Assembly (NCBI GenBank): GCA_014773175.1
Contig: VXCM01000058.1
Coordinates: forward strand, 62,001 to 126,000
Direction: 5' to 3'
Origin: Lucifuga dentata
Taxonomy: Eukaryota > Chordata > Actinopteri > Ophidiiformes > Bythitidae
Length of the DNA stretch: 64,000 nucleotides
The notes under the pieces are model-generated. The model was not told where the DNA came from. It searched no databases and saw only the letters and a list, made by a program, of their open reading frames with translations. This document shows positions 34,526 through 47,449 of this stretch, piece after piece. The stretch's first letter is position 1. Each line of letters begins with the position of its first letter. Both the position numbers and the translations under genes were made by a program.

Positions 34526-37500
34526 TTCAACAAGGTTATGTATCCATGACATCTTGTTTGTTATCAGGATTATTCAAAAAGTTCCAAATTGATTTTAAGA
34601 AAACTTAGTGGAAGGGTGGCCTATTGTTATTATAGTTGTTTTTCTGTTTAGACCAGTATATTTTTGGAAAGTCTAATGACCGCCCTTCTAGTTTCCTTGG
34701 TTTAACGGTCATTTATTTAGTTTATAAGTTCATGTGATTACACAAAATCTGCATTTTGTTTTATAATATTGATGTAATCTGACTGTTGTTGTGGATCTGC
34801 ACCCTCTTATTCTTGGAGTCACCCTATTAGGTTCCGGTTCTGCCTTTTCTCTCCCCTTTCTCCATGTTTCCCTGTGGAATAGATGGATGTGGTTTTTCTG
34901 TATTTGTCCCCAAATATTTATCCCAATTAATTCTTTGTTTTCTGATCAGTTAAGGTGTAATTTTTTTTTTTTTTTTTAAATCAAATTCAGCATAGTATCT
35001 GTTAATTTGGGGATCTTGATGAATTGGCCCTGTTGTGATCTGATATGGTGGTTGGCCATGTTAACATTTTCATTTGCTTTTATTTCTTTTCTGCAGGAGC
35101 TGGTTGCTGTTTGTGGAGGATTTTTATTTCCTTTCGTTTCATTTTACATCAGCTCTAAAAGAAACCAATCTCTTCTTCATCCATACACCAAAACCACAAC
35201 ACAGAGTCACACTGGGATTTCAGTCTTGAGAAAGAATGACTTCTTTTTTTTCTCTTTGGTGATTTGCTGAACTTGAAACCGTCTGTACACCACTTCTCCT
35301 TTAGCTGAGGGAAACAGCAAAATTAGTAAATGCATTCCAATCAGTGCTGGTGCTGATATGAAAAGCTCTTCTTCATTTCAGTATGAGAGGAAGTCTGATA
35401 GAGATGATAAATGATGCAGCACTAATGAGTCATTGTCAGTTTTATGAAACAAATATGTTTTTCTTAACCCTCTGAAGTCTAAAGTCATTTTTACTACTTT
35501 ACTTTTCATAAAATTTGGCTTTTATTTGCCATATAAAACTTATAGTGCATAAAAATCTAGATGGAGCATGATTTTTTGTTTTTTGTCATTTCCACCAAGC
35601 TGTAAACACCAAACAGGCTTGTTTGTTGTTGTTTTATAGTGTGTGAAGAATTCAACCAAAAATGGATCACATGAGAATCAAGTTTTGAAGAATTTTCTAG
35701 AATAAAGTCTCATTTTCTAGATTCTACTGCAGGGATCTGATTTATTGTCTTCTTTACAGATCCTGATACTCGTCTCTGGAATTCTCTGAAACAACTTGCT
35801 TTGTGTTTGAAACAGGCTGGAATAATCTTAATAATAATAATAATCTATAATATAATAATCACCAGCTGATTTTTACTTCTATGAAGAAAATCAGACTTTC
35901 AGGACAAAATGACTTGATAAGATGGAGATTTTTACAGTGTGTTCATGTCGCGAATACACAGCATCTTTTTTTCAGCAGAAATTAAATTCACGTGACTTTT
36001 CAGCTTAGACTAATGGCAGTTTTATGTCAAACACAATCAAATTTCAAGCATTTTCTGTGTGATAAAATGTTTATGCACAGACAACGTTTTGTAAAAATCT
36101 CAGAATCGGCTTGTGTCCAAATCAGGTTTTGTCCAAACATGTTAAAAAAGATGCTGAACTTACAAAATTAAATGGCCTGTCATCAACTGTGACATCAAAG
36201 GATTAAAGTCATAAAAACTCTTGGCTTTATGCCAGTTTTTTTATTTATTTTATTTTATTTCAAGCTGAACAAGCTATGCCAGTTTTGCAAAGATCATCTG
36301 ATGTTTATACAGTACATCTGTAATTTGCTGGATACAGATGACAGAAATAAGAGGCGGATCACACATTACATGACACATGTGTGAGGCCTAACTGGTTTGA
36401 TGTTTGCGTGTGTGCTGTGGACGCCATATTAACCAACCAAACTGTCACTCAAGTGACAATCAGCTTTGACTAAAGAAATATATCAATAACAAGAAAACTG
36501 GGCTAGTGTCTCTGTGGATTCTGTCCTTAAAAGCTCACACAAACTGTGGCACCATAAGGGGGGGAGAGTTAAGATGATTGTAAAGGCCCCACAGAAATGC
36601 TGGGATTGTGGGGTCACGGGGTCCAAAATGTTTAACATAAGGAATAAGCTTTGTTTTATACCAAACCATTTTACTCTCATCCAGCTGAATACACACCAAA
36701 ATATCATAGAACTGATCCACTTTGGTTGTTCTGTGTCCCAATAATTTCACAAGAAAGCTATTTCCCCCATTCAGAACTCTGTAACTGTATGAGTGACGTT
36801 CTCTGACTCTGCTGCCAGACTGGGGNGGGGGGGGGGGGTCTTGTCAAACAGGATGTGACATGCTGGCTAAACACTGACAGTGGACACATCCTCAGGCTCA
36901 ATAGAAGCAACCCCACACACATTATACTCTTATTATCAGAGGCTTACGTGACGAGAGCTGAGACCAACATGAAGCCCACTGAGGCAAACGAAGCAAAAAT
37001 GGGCTCCCACTTCCACAGTGAATAACTAGAAGAGAAAATCAATGAATACAGACCAAACAAAACGTTGTGAATGAAGTTCAAATGTCTGCTGGTTTTATCA
37101 TTTTACACAAGTAGCAAATGCACAAGCAGAGGACGGGTGAAACAAAAGAAAATCTGTGGGACAAACCCAACAACAATCCTATTAACTTCCTGAATTTGGA
37201 GAAAGAAATGATGTAATTGTTTTTTTCTTGTTTTGTTTTTTTTTTTGTTTTNAAGATATGATAACGGCGGCTCAGTAACAGATAACAAGACACGACGCTG
37301 AGCAGGAAGTGAGCAACAATAACAGTCAAAGCAAATCTGCTGGAGCGACCTCATGGCTATTAGGCCATTTTGACCTGTAACGTTAATAACGGTCACATTC
37401 TATTCAGGTGGGCCCTTCTAAATACAACAGAGCTGTCATAAAGTCAAAACGTCCTCTGTGACAAAGGTCTAGTCATCCTCAAAATCCAGTCCAGGCACAG

Positions 37501-37778
37501 ATGGATAGAAACTTGGGTTGTCTTAGAAACCATTACCAGGATATCCACTACCAGCCTTCTTGTTTAAGCTGAGTTTAAACAGGGAAAGGTCAGAAGCAGC
37601 AATCTGCGGCTTGGTGATTGTGGAGTGCTGGAAGGAGATAACAATGACCTTTCTATAACGTCACCCATTAATGCTTGTTTTCCATCCTGCTGAGTTAAAC
37701 TGCTTCACCTACTGAAACCACGCCGGGCCGGCCTGGCTCCACGCAGTCCAACACGACATCGCTAAATACTAATAAGCA

Positions 37779-38338
37779 TTAAAGGACCATACTGGTGGTT
37801 TTGCTGTTTGAGCCCAATAAATGTTATATTACTGCCAACCATTTTCCAAAACATAAAATTACATTTTAGTTTTCCTGTGATTTTGCCAAATCTCCTAATC
37901 TTTCAAAATCAAATGTTCAGGTGATACACCCATCTTAAAATTCAATGTTGCGCCTGCCAACATGTGTGTCCAAATGTAGAAATCACAATTGTTTTTAATT
38001 TCTTGGTGAAAGTAGTTTTCTCTAGGGACTATATTCCCTGGCGGAGACATACATTTTCTTTTGTGCAGCTTCATGTTGGACCAGTTAAATGGTTACTTCA
38101 ACAAGAAATAAGAATGATATTTGTTTGCTGTGATGGATTATGTATCTCAAGCATGTTTCAAGTCTGTACAAGTACCTGAATAAACTAAGACCAATGGCCG
38201 CCTGTAAGATAGGAAAACCAAATCTAAAATGTACGGATCCAATTGTATATTTTGGATAATGGTCGGCTGTAATGTAACATGTATGCTTGTTGTAGTTACT
38301 GGGCTCAAACATGCAAAACTACCAGTATGCTCCTTTAA
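37779..38338 (-). mobile_element. TTAA-bordered inverted-repeat element, copy 5
   Basis: Left end TTAAAGGACCATACTGGTGG, right end ACCAGTATGCTCCTTTAA. The interior is in the opposite orientation to copies 3 and 4. Confidence 0.8.
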
Positions 38339-39009
38339 GAACTGAAAGTTTCTACTTCTGTTGTTGGCTGAACTGATGTATTAATAGATTCTGTAGCTGC
38401 AGCCTTTGACTTGCATGTTTGACAAAACTATTAAGCATCATTTTCTCTCGTCTGAATGCTGCTGAAGAGGCTACGGCTAAACTGACCATTGCTCTGACTA
38501 GCTGTTGTGGTGTGAAAAAACAAGCACAGTGTTTGTGGATTGTTCAACTGAGAGTCCATGTCAAAGGTATTGTCAAGCCTCCTGGGTATGTGGGCAGCGA
38601 TAAGGCTCTGCTTCTTCAGATGAAGACCTCTCAGATGAAGACCCCACAGCTTCTTGATGACTTGCACAGAAAGCCTTTGTAAAGATGACATGACAGAAGC
38701 TCGATCAGCCGCATGAATGCAGATAACTGTATTATCTACCGCTCTGTGATGTTGATTTGGTTGGGCTGAACCAAACAGAACCACTAACGGATGTAATTAA
38801 AATGAATTGAAATGATTTTGGAGCACAGAATATACAGAGAATCAAACGCCACCGCATTTTAAAGTGCCGCGTGTGGTTTTGTTGCTTTAAAACACAAAGC
38901 CAACATCCTGTTACAAGAAGCAAACAAGGATCTTGCAACGTTGCAACTTTAACAGATCATATATTAATATACAATGCTAGTTAACGTTTTTCCAGGTGAG
39001 CTGGTAAGT

Positions 39010-39577
39010 AAATTTGCATGATTAAGTCAATCAATACTACCTGCATACAAGTTGTGTTATTGCCAACCATTTTTCAAATCATAAAACCATATTTTAGTTT
39101 TTGTATTATGTTACCAAATCCTCTATCTTTCAAAATCAAATATTCAGGTGATACACCCACCTTAAAATTTTATGTTTCGCCTGCTAACACTTACGCACAG
39201 TTGCAGAAGGTATGGTCATTTTAATTTTACAGTAATCTTCTCCTGGGACTATATTTCCCGGCGGAGACATACATTTACTTATGTGTAGCTGTGTGCTGGA
39301 TAGATTAAATTAAATAAATTCAACAAAAAATTTAATAGGAGTTGCATTTTCTGTGATGGATCACCTAATTCAAGCACGTTTCTAGTCTTTACAAGTTGTT
39401 TTTAATAGTGTGCTGGAAGTAACTGAAAGCAATGGCAGTCTGGAAGGTAGAAAAAACTATTCTAAAATTTACAACTCCAGTAGTATGTTTTGGAAAAACG
39501 GTTAGCAATAATGTAACGTGAGCGTGGATTGTATTTTTTGGGCTCAAACATGTAAAATCACTGGAAAGGTCCTTTAA
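39010..39577 (-). mobile_element. TTAA-bordered inverted-repeat element, copy 6 (left end decayed)
   Basis: Interior CTTTCAAAATCAAATATTCAGG and right end ACTGGAAAGGTCCTTTAA. The left end is only recognisable from TGCATGATTAAG onward. Confidence 0.7.
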
Positions 39578-41160
39578 CTTACTTTTAAACCTTTAAAGGG
39601 GCTTCTACCGTTTTTACATGTCAAATTTTGTTTAAAGAGCACAGTGAGCACTATTCAGCATGTGAAAACAATTCTACACAGGCTTTTGTGAAATTAGAGA
39701 TGTGCAAAACTGTGCAAAAAATGTGAAACTGACCTCTGTGACATCATAAGAGTCACTTTGTGTCAGTGACAAAAAAAATATTGCAATACTTATGAACTAA
39801 AAATCCAATAAGTCCTCCCCACCTAAACCTCTAGCAGTGGCTTTAGTCTTCAAAATTTTATTCTTCAGCACACCAACAGGAAGTAACTCTTGTGATGTCA
39901 TAAGGGTCAGTTTCCTGATTTTGGACAGTCCCTTCCACAGCACAAAAACCTTCATGCACCTCTTTTCCCACACACAATTGTGCACTCAAAGACCAATAAC
40001 CTGAACTGATGAATCTGCCTTGAAAAAGCCTTTGCAACAGGCTCGATTTTGGCACTGCATTTGGTCCAGAGTAATAATATCTAATATCTAAACTTATCTC
40101 AGGAAACAGAAGGTGAGAACCTGCGTTTCTGGTGCAAACAAACATTAAAATAAAGTCATAAAGAGATGTAGAATCTCCAAAGAGGAAGTAGAGCTCAGCT
40201 AGCAGACACCCATCACATAGCTAGTAAACCACATCCTGTTAACTGAGAGCATCTCAGCAAAGAGAACAGAGGAAGAGGACGTAAGATGGGTAAAACTCAG
40301 AGATGTGGTTGAAATAGTGATCTTTATGAAAAGACCTTTAAATTTTCACAGCTTAAAGAGTCTAAAATCTTAAACTCTAACTAGGCTTTGGAACAAAACA
40401 AAGCGGCAACTTGTGAAAGCCTCGTCTTTTGTTGAAAATGAACATCTCCCATGCTTACATGACAGTGTGAGGAAGGCAGGCTGGTGTGCAAAGTGAATTG
40501 ATTGCAGCCTTTTGTCTTGTGTGTCAACAAACTCACGTCGACAGACACACACACACACAAACACATTTCCTTGTAAAACACATGCATATGCCCAATAACC
40601 ACAGAGGCCTCTGATGAGTATGCACAGGGATTGTATAGAGAGGAAATCATACACTAATTTGATCACTTTTATCACTACAAATTCACTTTCTAACAACTTA
40701 CTGACAGTCAGCCTGTTGAATAAAATGACATTTGATGATGATGGTGATCATTGTTCATGTTATTTTGCTTTTGTCAGACCTGATGACACAAACTGCAGTT
40801 ATTAAAAAGCAGAAGTAGAAAATGGTGAATCAGAAACTGATGAATCTGATGAAAAGTCCTGATGTTCTAGTTACGTAAAACACATTTGAGCCAAATCCAA
40901 TTTGAGCCAGCTCCAGTCAAATTTAGATTCAGCGTGACTCCCCCATCCTCCCCCCCCGNTCCCCCCCCGAGCCAAAAATTCCTCTCCAAAACAGAGGAAA
41001 TTTGCTGCTGTTCTGGTAACCCTAACCCCCACAGACCAACAATGTGGAAACAACCAAACAGATGTTAGTGAAACCAGGCTCCACGTTACCATGGAAGCAG
41101 ACGATTCACAACATATGCAAGGAAACTCAAATCACAGTTATAAAAAAAAAAACACCATCT

Positions 41161-41166
41161 TTTATT
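41161..41166 (-). terminator. ccdc18: poly(A) signal of ccdc18
   Basis: AATAAA on the minus strand about 285 bases after the proposed TGA stop. It is the first one downstream of the last candidate exon. Confidence 0.5.
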
Positions 41167-41447
41167 CATCTGGCTTTTTTAAAAATGATGTAAAAAAAAA
41201 AAAAGTATAAATATCGCTTAGACAAACTTAACAACATAAAAATGCATAAACTAAGTAGTGGCAGACTGAGCTGGATTCATAATGCAACAATTCACTGACA
41301 CACACACCAAAAGAATAGATTTAATGTGAAATGTTAATAAAAGTACCACAATACGACACTTGCACACGCACATGCGTGCACACACTCTCACAGCCATGAC
41401 AACAATGTAAACAGCCTATAATCTTACGTCTCCTTGCCAACAGAGCT

Positions 41448-41468
41448 TCATGTCTTCTTGAGGTTTGT
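41448..41468 (-). CDS. ccdc18: probable last coding residues of ccdc18
   Basis: A TTATTTTTAG acceptor followed in the right phase by TNLKKT and a TGA stop, then about 285 bases to an AATAAA. The homology is too short to prove it; it is supported by the strong donor of the preceding exon. Confidence 0.45.
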   Translation of the reverse strand, partial: TNLKKT

Positions 41469-44400
41469 CTAAAAATAAAACAGAAACATGGATCGGTGAT
41501 ACAACAACGCAAAAACACGTAGACACTTAGTATGTTTACTCCGATGTTTTTCTTGTATTGAAATTAAGGCAAAAATGAAGTAAGATGTATACATGGATGG
41601 AATTAATAGAATATATATGACGGGTTGGATAATCGGACAATAATCAAAGTTTTAACGTACATATAAATATACTGAGTGAAATTATATGGAATTTTACATT
41701 AAACTCTATAGGAGCATCTACCTACAGCATCAGTAATAAAGTTCTCATCTATGACAGACGTGTGGTAAACACAATATACTGTATCAAACACACGTCTATA
41801 TAATATCATTCCATAGTCCAGCCTGCATAGACAAGAGATTTCCAGGAGTGTTTATTTAAACAGTAATAAAATTTCCAAAACATAAAACAGTATTTTTAGT
41901 TTTGCTGTTATTTTTTCAAATTCTCTAATCTTTCAAACATCAAATGTGACCCACCTTAAAATTCAATGTTTCAACTTCTAACACTTATGCATAAATTTCT
42001 CTGTCTTCTCCTGGGACTATATTTCCTGGAGGAGATATATGTTGTCTTCCATGCAGCTCCGTGTTGGATCAGTTAAATAAAGTTACTTTGACAAAAAAAA
42101 AAAAAAAAANAAAAAAAAAAAAAAACTTAATAAACTAATGTTCGCTGTGATGGATTACGCATCTCAAGCACGTTTCAAGTCTTTATTGTTGACTGTTTGA
42201 TTGTAAAATTTCCAATGAAACTGGAATGAACTGAAACCAATTACATTAATCTACAAAGGCTACATTCACATTACACGCTGAAGTGGTCCAGATCTGATTT
42301 TTTTGCCTCCATGTGACTCAGATCTGATTTTTTCACAGCAGTGTGAACAAACCAGATCTGATTTTTTCATATCAGATCTGGGCCACTTACATATGTGGTC
42401 CTAGATCCGATCTCTGGCTATGCCTCTGTCTGACTGCTCAGATCAGAATTCATGTAGATTTTTTTAACGTCTAGCTTCTCTGCACATGCCAGGTGCTTCC
42501 TGATGGGGATAGCTTGTCTACATCTGGTATCTTCGTGACAGCCTCGTCGTTAGTCGCTGGCAAAGGTACTCAAACGTTGCTCTGGACATCTGAAAGTTTT
42601 CAATGAACTGTTCCTCTGTGAATTTCTGAACATCACGGTCCCACCGCAGCTGGCTCCACTCTCGTACCCACACCTCTCTCTGCACTGACAGCAACAGATG
42701 CTAACAGAGCAGCTGCTATGGCTTTTGTTTTTTGTCGCCTTCTCGCTCTCACTCTCATTCTTATTATCTGCATTGTCTTCCGACCTCTGCAACAAATAAT
42801 CCTGGCCATGTATGCTTGCACAGCTATGTCACCCATGTTTGTACTGTCACACAAAAATGATGGTTATTGATGGTTATTGCATGCAGTTCACATTTTAATT
42901 AAAGCTGTGCATGTGTGGCAGTTTAGGACCCTCAAAGGTGTTCACACTGGTGATGGATACAGGTTACTTACAAACATGAATGTGAACCATCAACACAAAA
43001 AGGTCGGATCTGATTAAAAAATCGGAATTAAGTATTAAGGCCTGTAATGTGAACATAGCCAAAATGTAATGACAAATGACCGTCAAAAGTTCCTATATCC
43101 CAAAGTTAAGCCTTCAAATTGGTTATTTTGTCTCAACAAATAAAAATGTGCTAAATTTACATTGATGTGAAACCAAGAAAAGCAGCAAATCTTCATGCTG
43201 AGGAAAGTGGAAGCAGCATTTCCATTTAAAAAAAAAAAAAGACTAATCGATTATTAAAGCTGTTTCTTGATTATTTTCTGTCAATCATTTCAGTGTATTC
43301 AGGACTATGCTGAATACCTTGCCATATGATTTAAGCGATCACACACTCACCTGAATTTCTTGTCTGGACTGGTTGGCTTCATAAGGAGTGGGTTTGTGGA
43401 TCTCGTGGTTGTGTCCGGTCTGCGACGGCCCTGTGGAGCTCCATAAGGAAGGATCTTCCTGCATGGCTAATGTCTGGTTAACGAACCTCAGCATTCCTGT
43501 CAGAGGACCTATATCATCATCATCATCCTCCTCCTCCTCCTCCTCCTCCTCCTCCTGACCCACAAGCATGTCATCTGACTCCCTCCTCGGGTCATTCACC
43601 CGCCCTGCACATCCTTCCTGCATCAAGGTAACCTCCATGTTGGTGTTTCTCTCCTCGTTTCCCTCCCCCTCTAGCTTGTCCGCCATGTACGTGAGGGGGT
43701 TGAAGGAGAGGTCGGAGGTCGCCGTGGCCTCAGTCGCTCTCAGGCCCTGCCAGCTGTGGTCCACTGTGTGTGGGCAAGGGGATAATGAGGGGGAGGATGT
43801 CTCCCACGGCTGCTGGTTCAGAGCCTCCCTGAGCGTGGCCTTCAGGTTCAGGGTGAGATCCAGGGAGGAGTCGGCGCTGCTGGTCTGCAGCCACTCGTGG
43901 GTTTGGTGGAGCTCAGTTCGGTCAGACAGGTAAGGGACTGAAGCTGGTTCAAGGTGTGTGTGAGCCATGGGTGACGAGTGCATGTGTGTCGGGGAGTGAA
44001 TGGCATGAGAGTGTGCAAGAAAGCAGATGGCTGTTTGATGGTGTTGGGGGGGGCGAGGAGAAGGGTGTTCTGGGGAGTGTGTGTGTTTGTGCGGAGCATG
44101 CAGGGAGAGTGTGTGAGTCAGATGATGGCGGTTGGCAGCTCTCTGCAAACTGGAGATCCTGGGCTGAAGACGAGTCACCTCACCATCCTGCAGCAGTGAG
44201 GGAGTACAAGCTTTGATCAAATGTTGGAAAGCACTTTCTGTGTACAGACAAATACCCATAATGCAACTCAGGTTCCACTCATGCTGGATTTACATGCTAC
44301 TACAGGGCTCTACTCTGGCCCTAATACACAGATTGGACCATAATTAACCTGTTTAAATAAATACCCTCCATTTAAAGATGCACTAACAGATTGTAATAGT

Positions 44401-47393
44401 TCAGGTCTACAAATTACGATACACAACTGGATTACAGAGCCATGAATGACTGATGATTTGAATTCTACTGATGCAGGAATACAAAGGCATTAATTCTGAT
44501 GAAATATATCAGACACAGATTCACCCTGTTGCAGATATATTTTTCCTACTGCCCGACCCTTTTCTACTGGTATTATATCAGAATGGACCTTGATGAGCGG
44601 GGTCTCGTTGGAGGTCTCCATGGACTTCTCTGAGGCATGGCGCTGGGTCTGGAGCTGGACCCTGGCTTGATTTAACTGGGCACTGAGCTGCTCTAGCTGG
44701 CTGTGGAGGTGTGTGTTCTGGGTCCTGGCCTGGTCGTACAGCGTCCTGCTCTTCTCCAGTTGGGCTTTGCTCCGAAAGAGCTCGGTCCGGCTCTCGTCTA
44801 ACTGTGTTTGGAGGTGGCTGGCTTGGTCGCGAGTGCGATCTAGCTCAGCTTTGGTGTTGTCCAGCTGGGTCTTGGTTTGGTCTAGGTGGGATTGCAGCAG
44901 CGAGGCCTGGGCTTTGGCCTGGTCGCACTGAGCCTTGGCGTGCTCCAGCTGCATCTGGCTCTGTTGGAGTTTTGCTGTGAGCTGCTCCTGGGAGGAACGC
45001 ATGGAGGAGGAGATCTGCTCAGAGACTTTGAGCAGCTGGCCTCGAGTCTGCTGCAAGGACTCCAGCTAAGGAGGGAACATTCAATAAGATAAAGAGACGG
45101 AGATGGCAAGCTAATAATGATGCAACACTTTTTTGGATTTATAATTACATTTTTTATGTGTCGTCTATATGGAGTTCATTCAGAGAGCAAAGCGAGCTAC
45201 AGAAGAGCACCAGTGGAGCTGAGAATGATTGAGCAGTGTGGATTTTTCTCCACACAAGGGCTGTTTCACATTGGATAACCTGTTCTAATAAGAATATGAT
45301 CTCCAATTGAGGCATTTGAAATAAGGCTCAAAGTTGAAGCAGAACAAGGAAGGACAGAAGGACAGAAGAGGGAAAAGGGCGCAATCAAGATATCAGTGGG
45401 AATTAGGATGTTATCAGTTGTGTGTGGAAAAGATCATGTGATAAGAAGAGACTGAAGAAGAGTTGAAACTGAAGATGAAAGAAATAAGGAACTCAGGGTG
45501 TAAAAAAAAGAGGGAAGAGAAATCAGACAGAGATGAAGACGCAGACAAATAGAAAAATATGCTGACGGATTATAAAACTGACACGTATTCATAGTAATGC
45601 AATCAGAAGAGCTGACCTCATAATGTCGCTTTTGCACGACAATACAAGATGATACATTATCTTATCACTAAGAATATTAAATTGGCTCTAAGGCTCAAAC
45701 TTACATAAATATACACATTGTTTCACTCTCACTACAGGTTGGCTACTGTAGTCCAAGAGAAAGTTTAATGACTTGTGTAGTGACAGAATATTTAACCTTC
45801 AGTCATTGACATTTTCATGAATTAATCTTTTGATGGAGGAAAATGGACGCAGCTGGGAGCTAACGTACCTCCGTGCTGTGCTGCTCCCTCTCCAGCTCCA
45901 GCTCCTGCTCTAATGAGGTGACCATGCTGCGGAGCCTGGCCTCTGATTGCAGCCAGTGTGCCGCCTTTACAGCCAGCTCCTTCTCCACACGACACAGCCG
46001 AGCTTCCTGCACAAACACACACACACACACACACACAAACAATACCGTATAAATGCCAAACAACAAAAGAAAGCCTGAATTCCTATCCCACGGATAAATC
46101 GCTGGTAGTGGGGTACAGTAGGTTCAGTGGTTCTCAATCCTGGTCCTCAAGAACCCAACACTATCTCTCCCTCATGCCTGATTAGCTAAATCCCATGTTC
46201 ACTTCATCAAGAGTTGGTGCCTCCCAGATCTTAACTGGCTAAACAAACCCTATTTAGCTAATCATGGGTGGTAGAGCAGGGAGAGGTGAAAAATACGCAG
46301 TTTTGAGCTCCCTGCTGACCAGGATTGAGAACCACTGCAGTAAGAGTACAGAGCAAAACTGGCCATCTCAACAAATCATTTATTTATTTTTTATCATTAA
46401 CAATAAAGTGACAAATTCTGACAGCGCTGCATAATGTTCTTTTTGTTTCTGATTTAAAGGACCATGCCATCCACTTTGCATGTTTGAGCCTAATATATTC
46501 AATTTCCCAAAGCATACTACCGGAAGGGTAAGTTAAAAAAATTTTTTTCCTACCTTCCCGACCACCATTGGTTTCAGTTCATTCTGGTACGTTATTAAAA
46601 TCAACTCGTTGATACTTGAAAAGTTCTTGGGATAGGTAATCCATCATCGTGAAAAAGACGTGTATTCAGGTTTTTTCGAAGTTTTGTAATTAAGCACAAT
46701 AAAAAGTGCGGAGTGAAAGTATGTGTCCACCGGGGAATATAGTCCCAAAAGAAAACCTGCATTTACTGAAATATTTAAATGACCGTAACTTCATAATTTT
46801 GCGTAACTATTAGCAGGCGAAACACTGATTTTTAAGACGGGTGTATCGCTTGAATATGTGATTTTGAAAGATTAAGATATTTTGCGAAATATCAAGAAAG
46901 CTGAAATACAGTTTTAGCCTTTGGGAAAGGGTGGGTTGTCAGTAACCTTACATGTATGAAAATTTAATATGTTAAGCTCAAACATGCAAAATGGGTGATA
47001 TGGTCCTTTAAAATTTAATGGAGCAAAAAGCATCTTAAAACAAGTCAGAAATGATGTCAGAATAAATATGTAAGACCTGTGAGACAGAAAATTAAGTTGG
47101 CTTGCAGAATAAAACAGTATATTCATAACTATGTGAAAAAAGTGAATATTTGTGAAATAAAACATCTGAAGTAGAAAAGAACCCATAAAGTTATGTGATG
47201 ATTACTTGAATTAATAACAACAACAACAACAATAATAATAACAATAATAATCACCTCCTCCTTCATCTGCAGCTTTGTGGCGTTCATCTCTCGGTTCACA
47301 AACTCACTGTGATGCTGAGACTCCTCGAGCTCCTTCTGCACAGTCTGAAGCTCCTGCTGACACACACGCAGCTGCTGGCTAAGCTGGGAGTCC

Positions 47394-47449
<56 letters not shown>

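Larger units (their letters stand above)
32150..41140. other. 9 kb interval with no recognised gene
   Basis: The space between the scinla promoter and the ccdc18 3' end. It holds three TTAA-bordered elements (33804, 37779, 39010), several poly-A/poly-T runs and N joins at 36826, 37252 and 40959. One exon-like open segment lies at 33568-33710 on the minus strand. I could not tie any part to a protein family. Confidence 0.6.

Noticed and set aside
34193..34552. 119-codon minus-strand frame with a Lys run
   Set aside because: It is made of a poly-T tract and part of the TTAA-bordered copy 4. The recurring KGPYHPFCMF string is just the translated end repeat.
36483..36750. Overlapping open frames on both strands, about 70-76 codons
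   Set aside because: No family recognised and no splice context. Could be an old repeat, but nothing supports a gene.
38431..38784. 117-codon minus-strand frame
   Set aside because: No recognisable motif. It probably belongs to an unidentified repeat next to the TTAA-bordered copy 5.
42550..42795. 81-codon minus-strand frame
   Set aside because: Another frame of the Harbinger-type element; the HARBI1-like residues are in a different, broken frame.
43568..43933. 121-codon plus-strand frame
   Set aside because: Antisense of the large ccdc18 exon; it has no independent support.
47221..47250. AAC/AAT tandem motifs considered as a CRISPR-like or regulatory array
   Set aside because: It is a plain trinucleotide microsatellite in a ccdc18 intron; this is animal DNA and no array of spacers exists.
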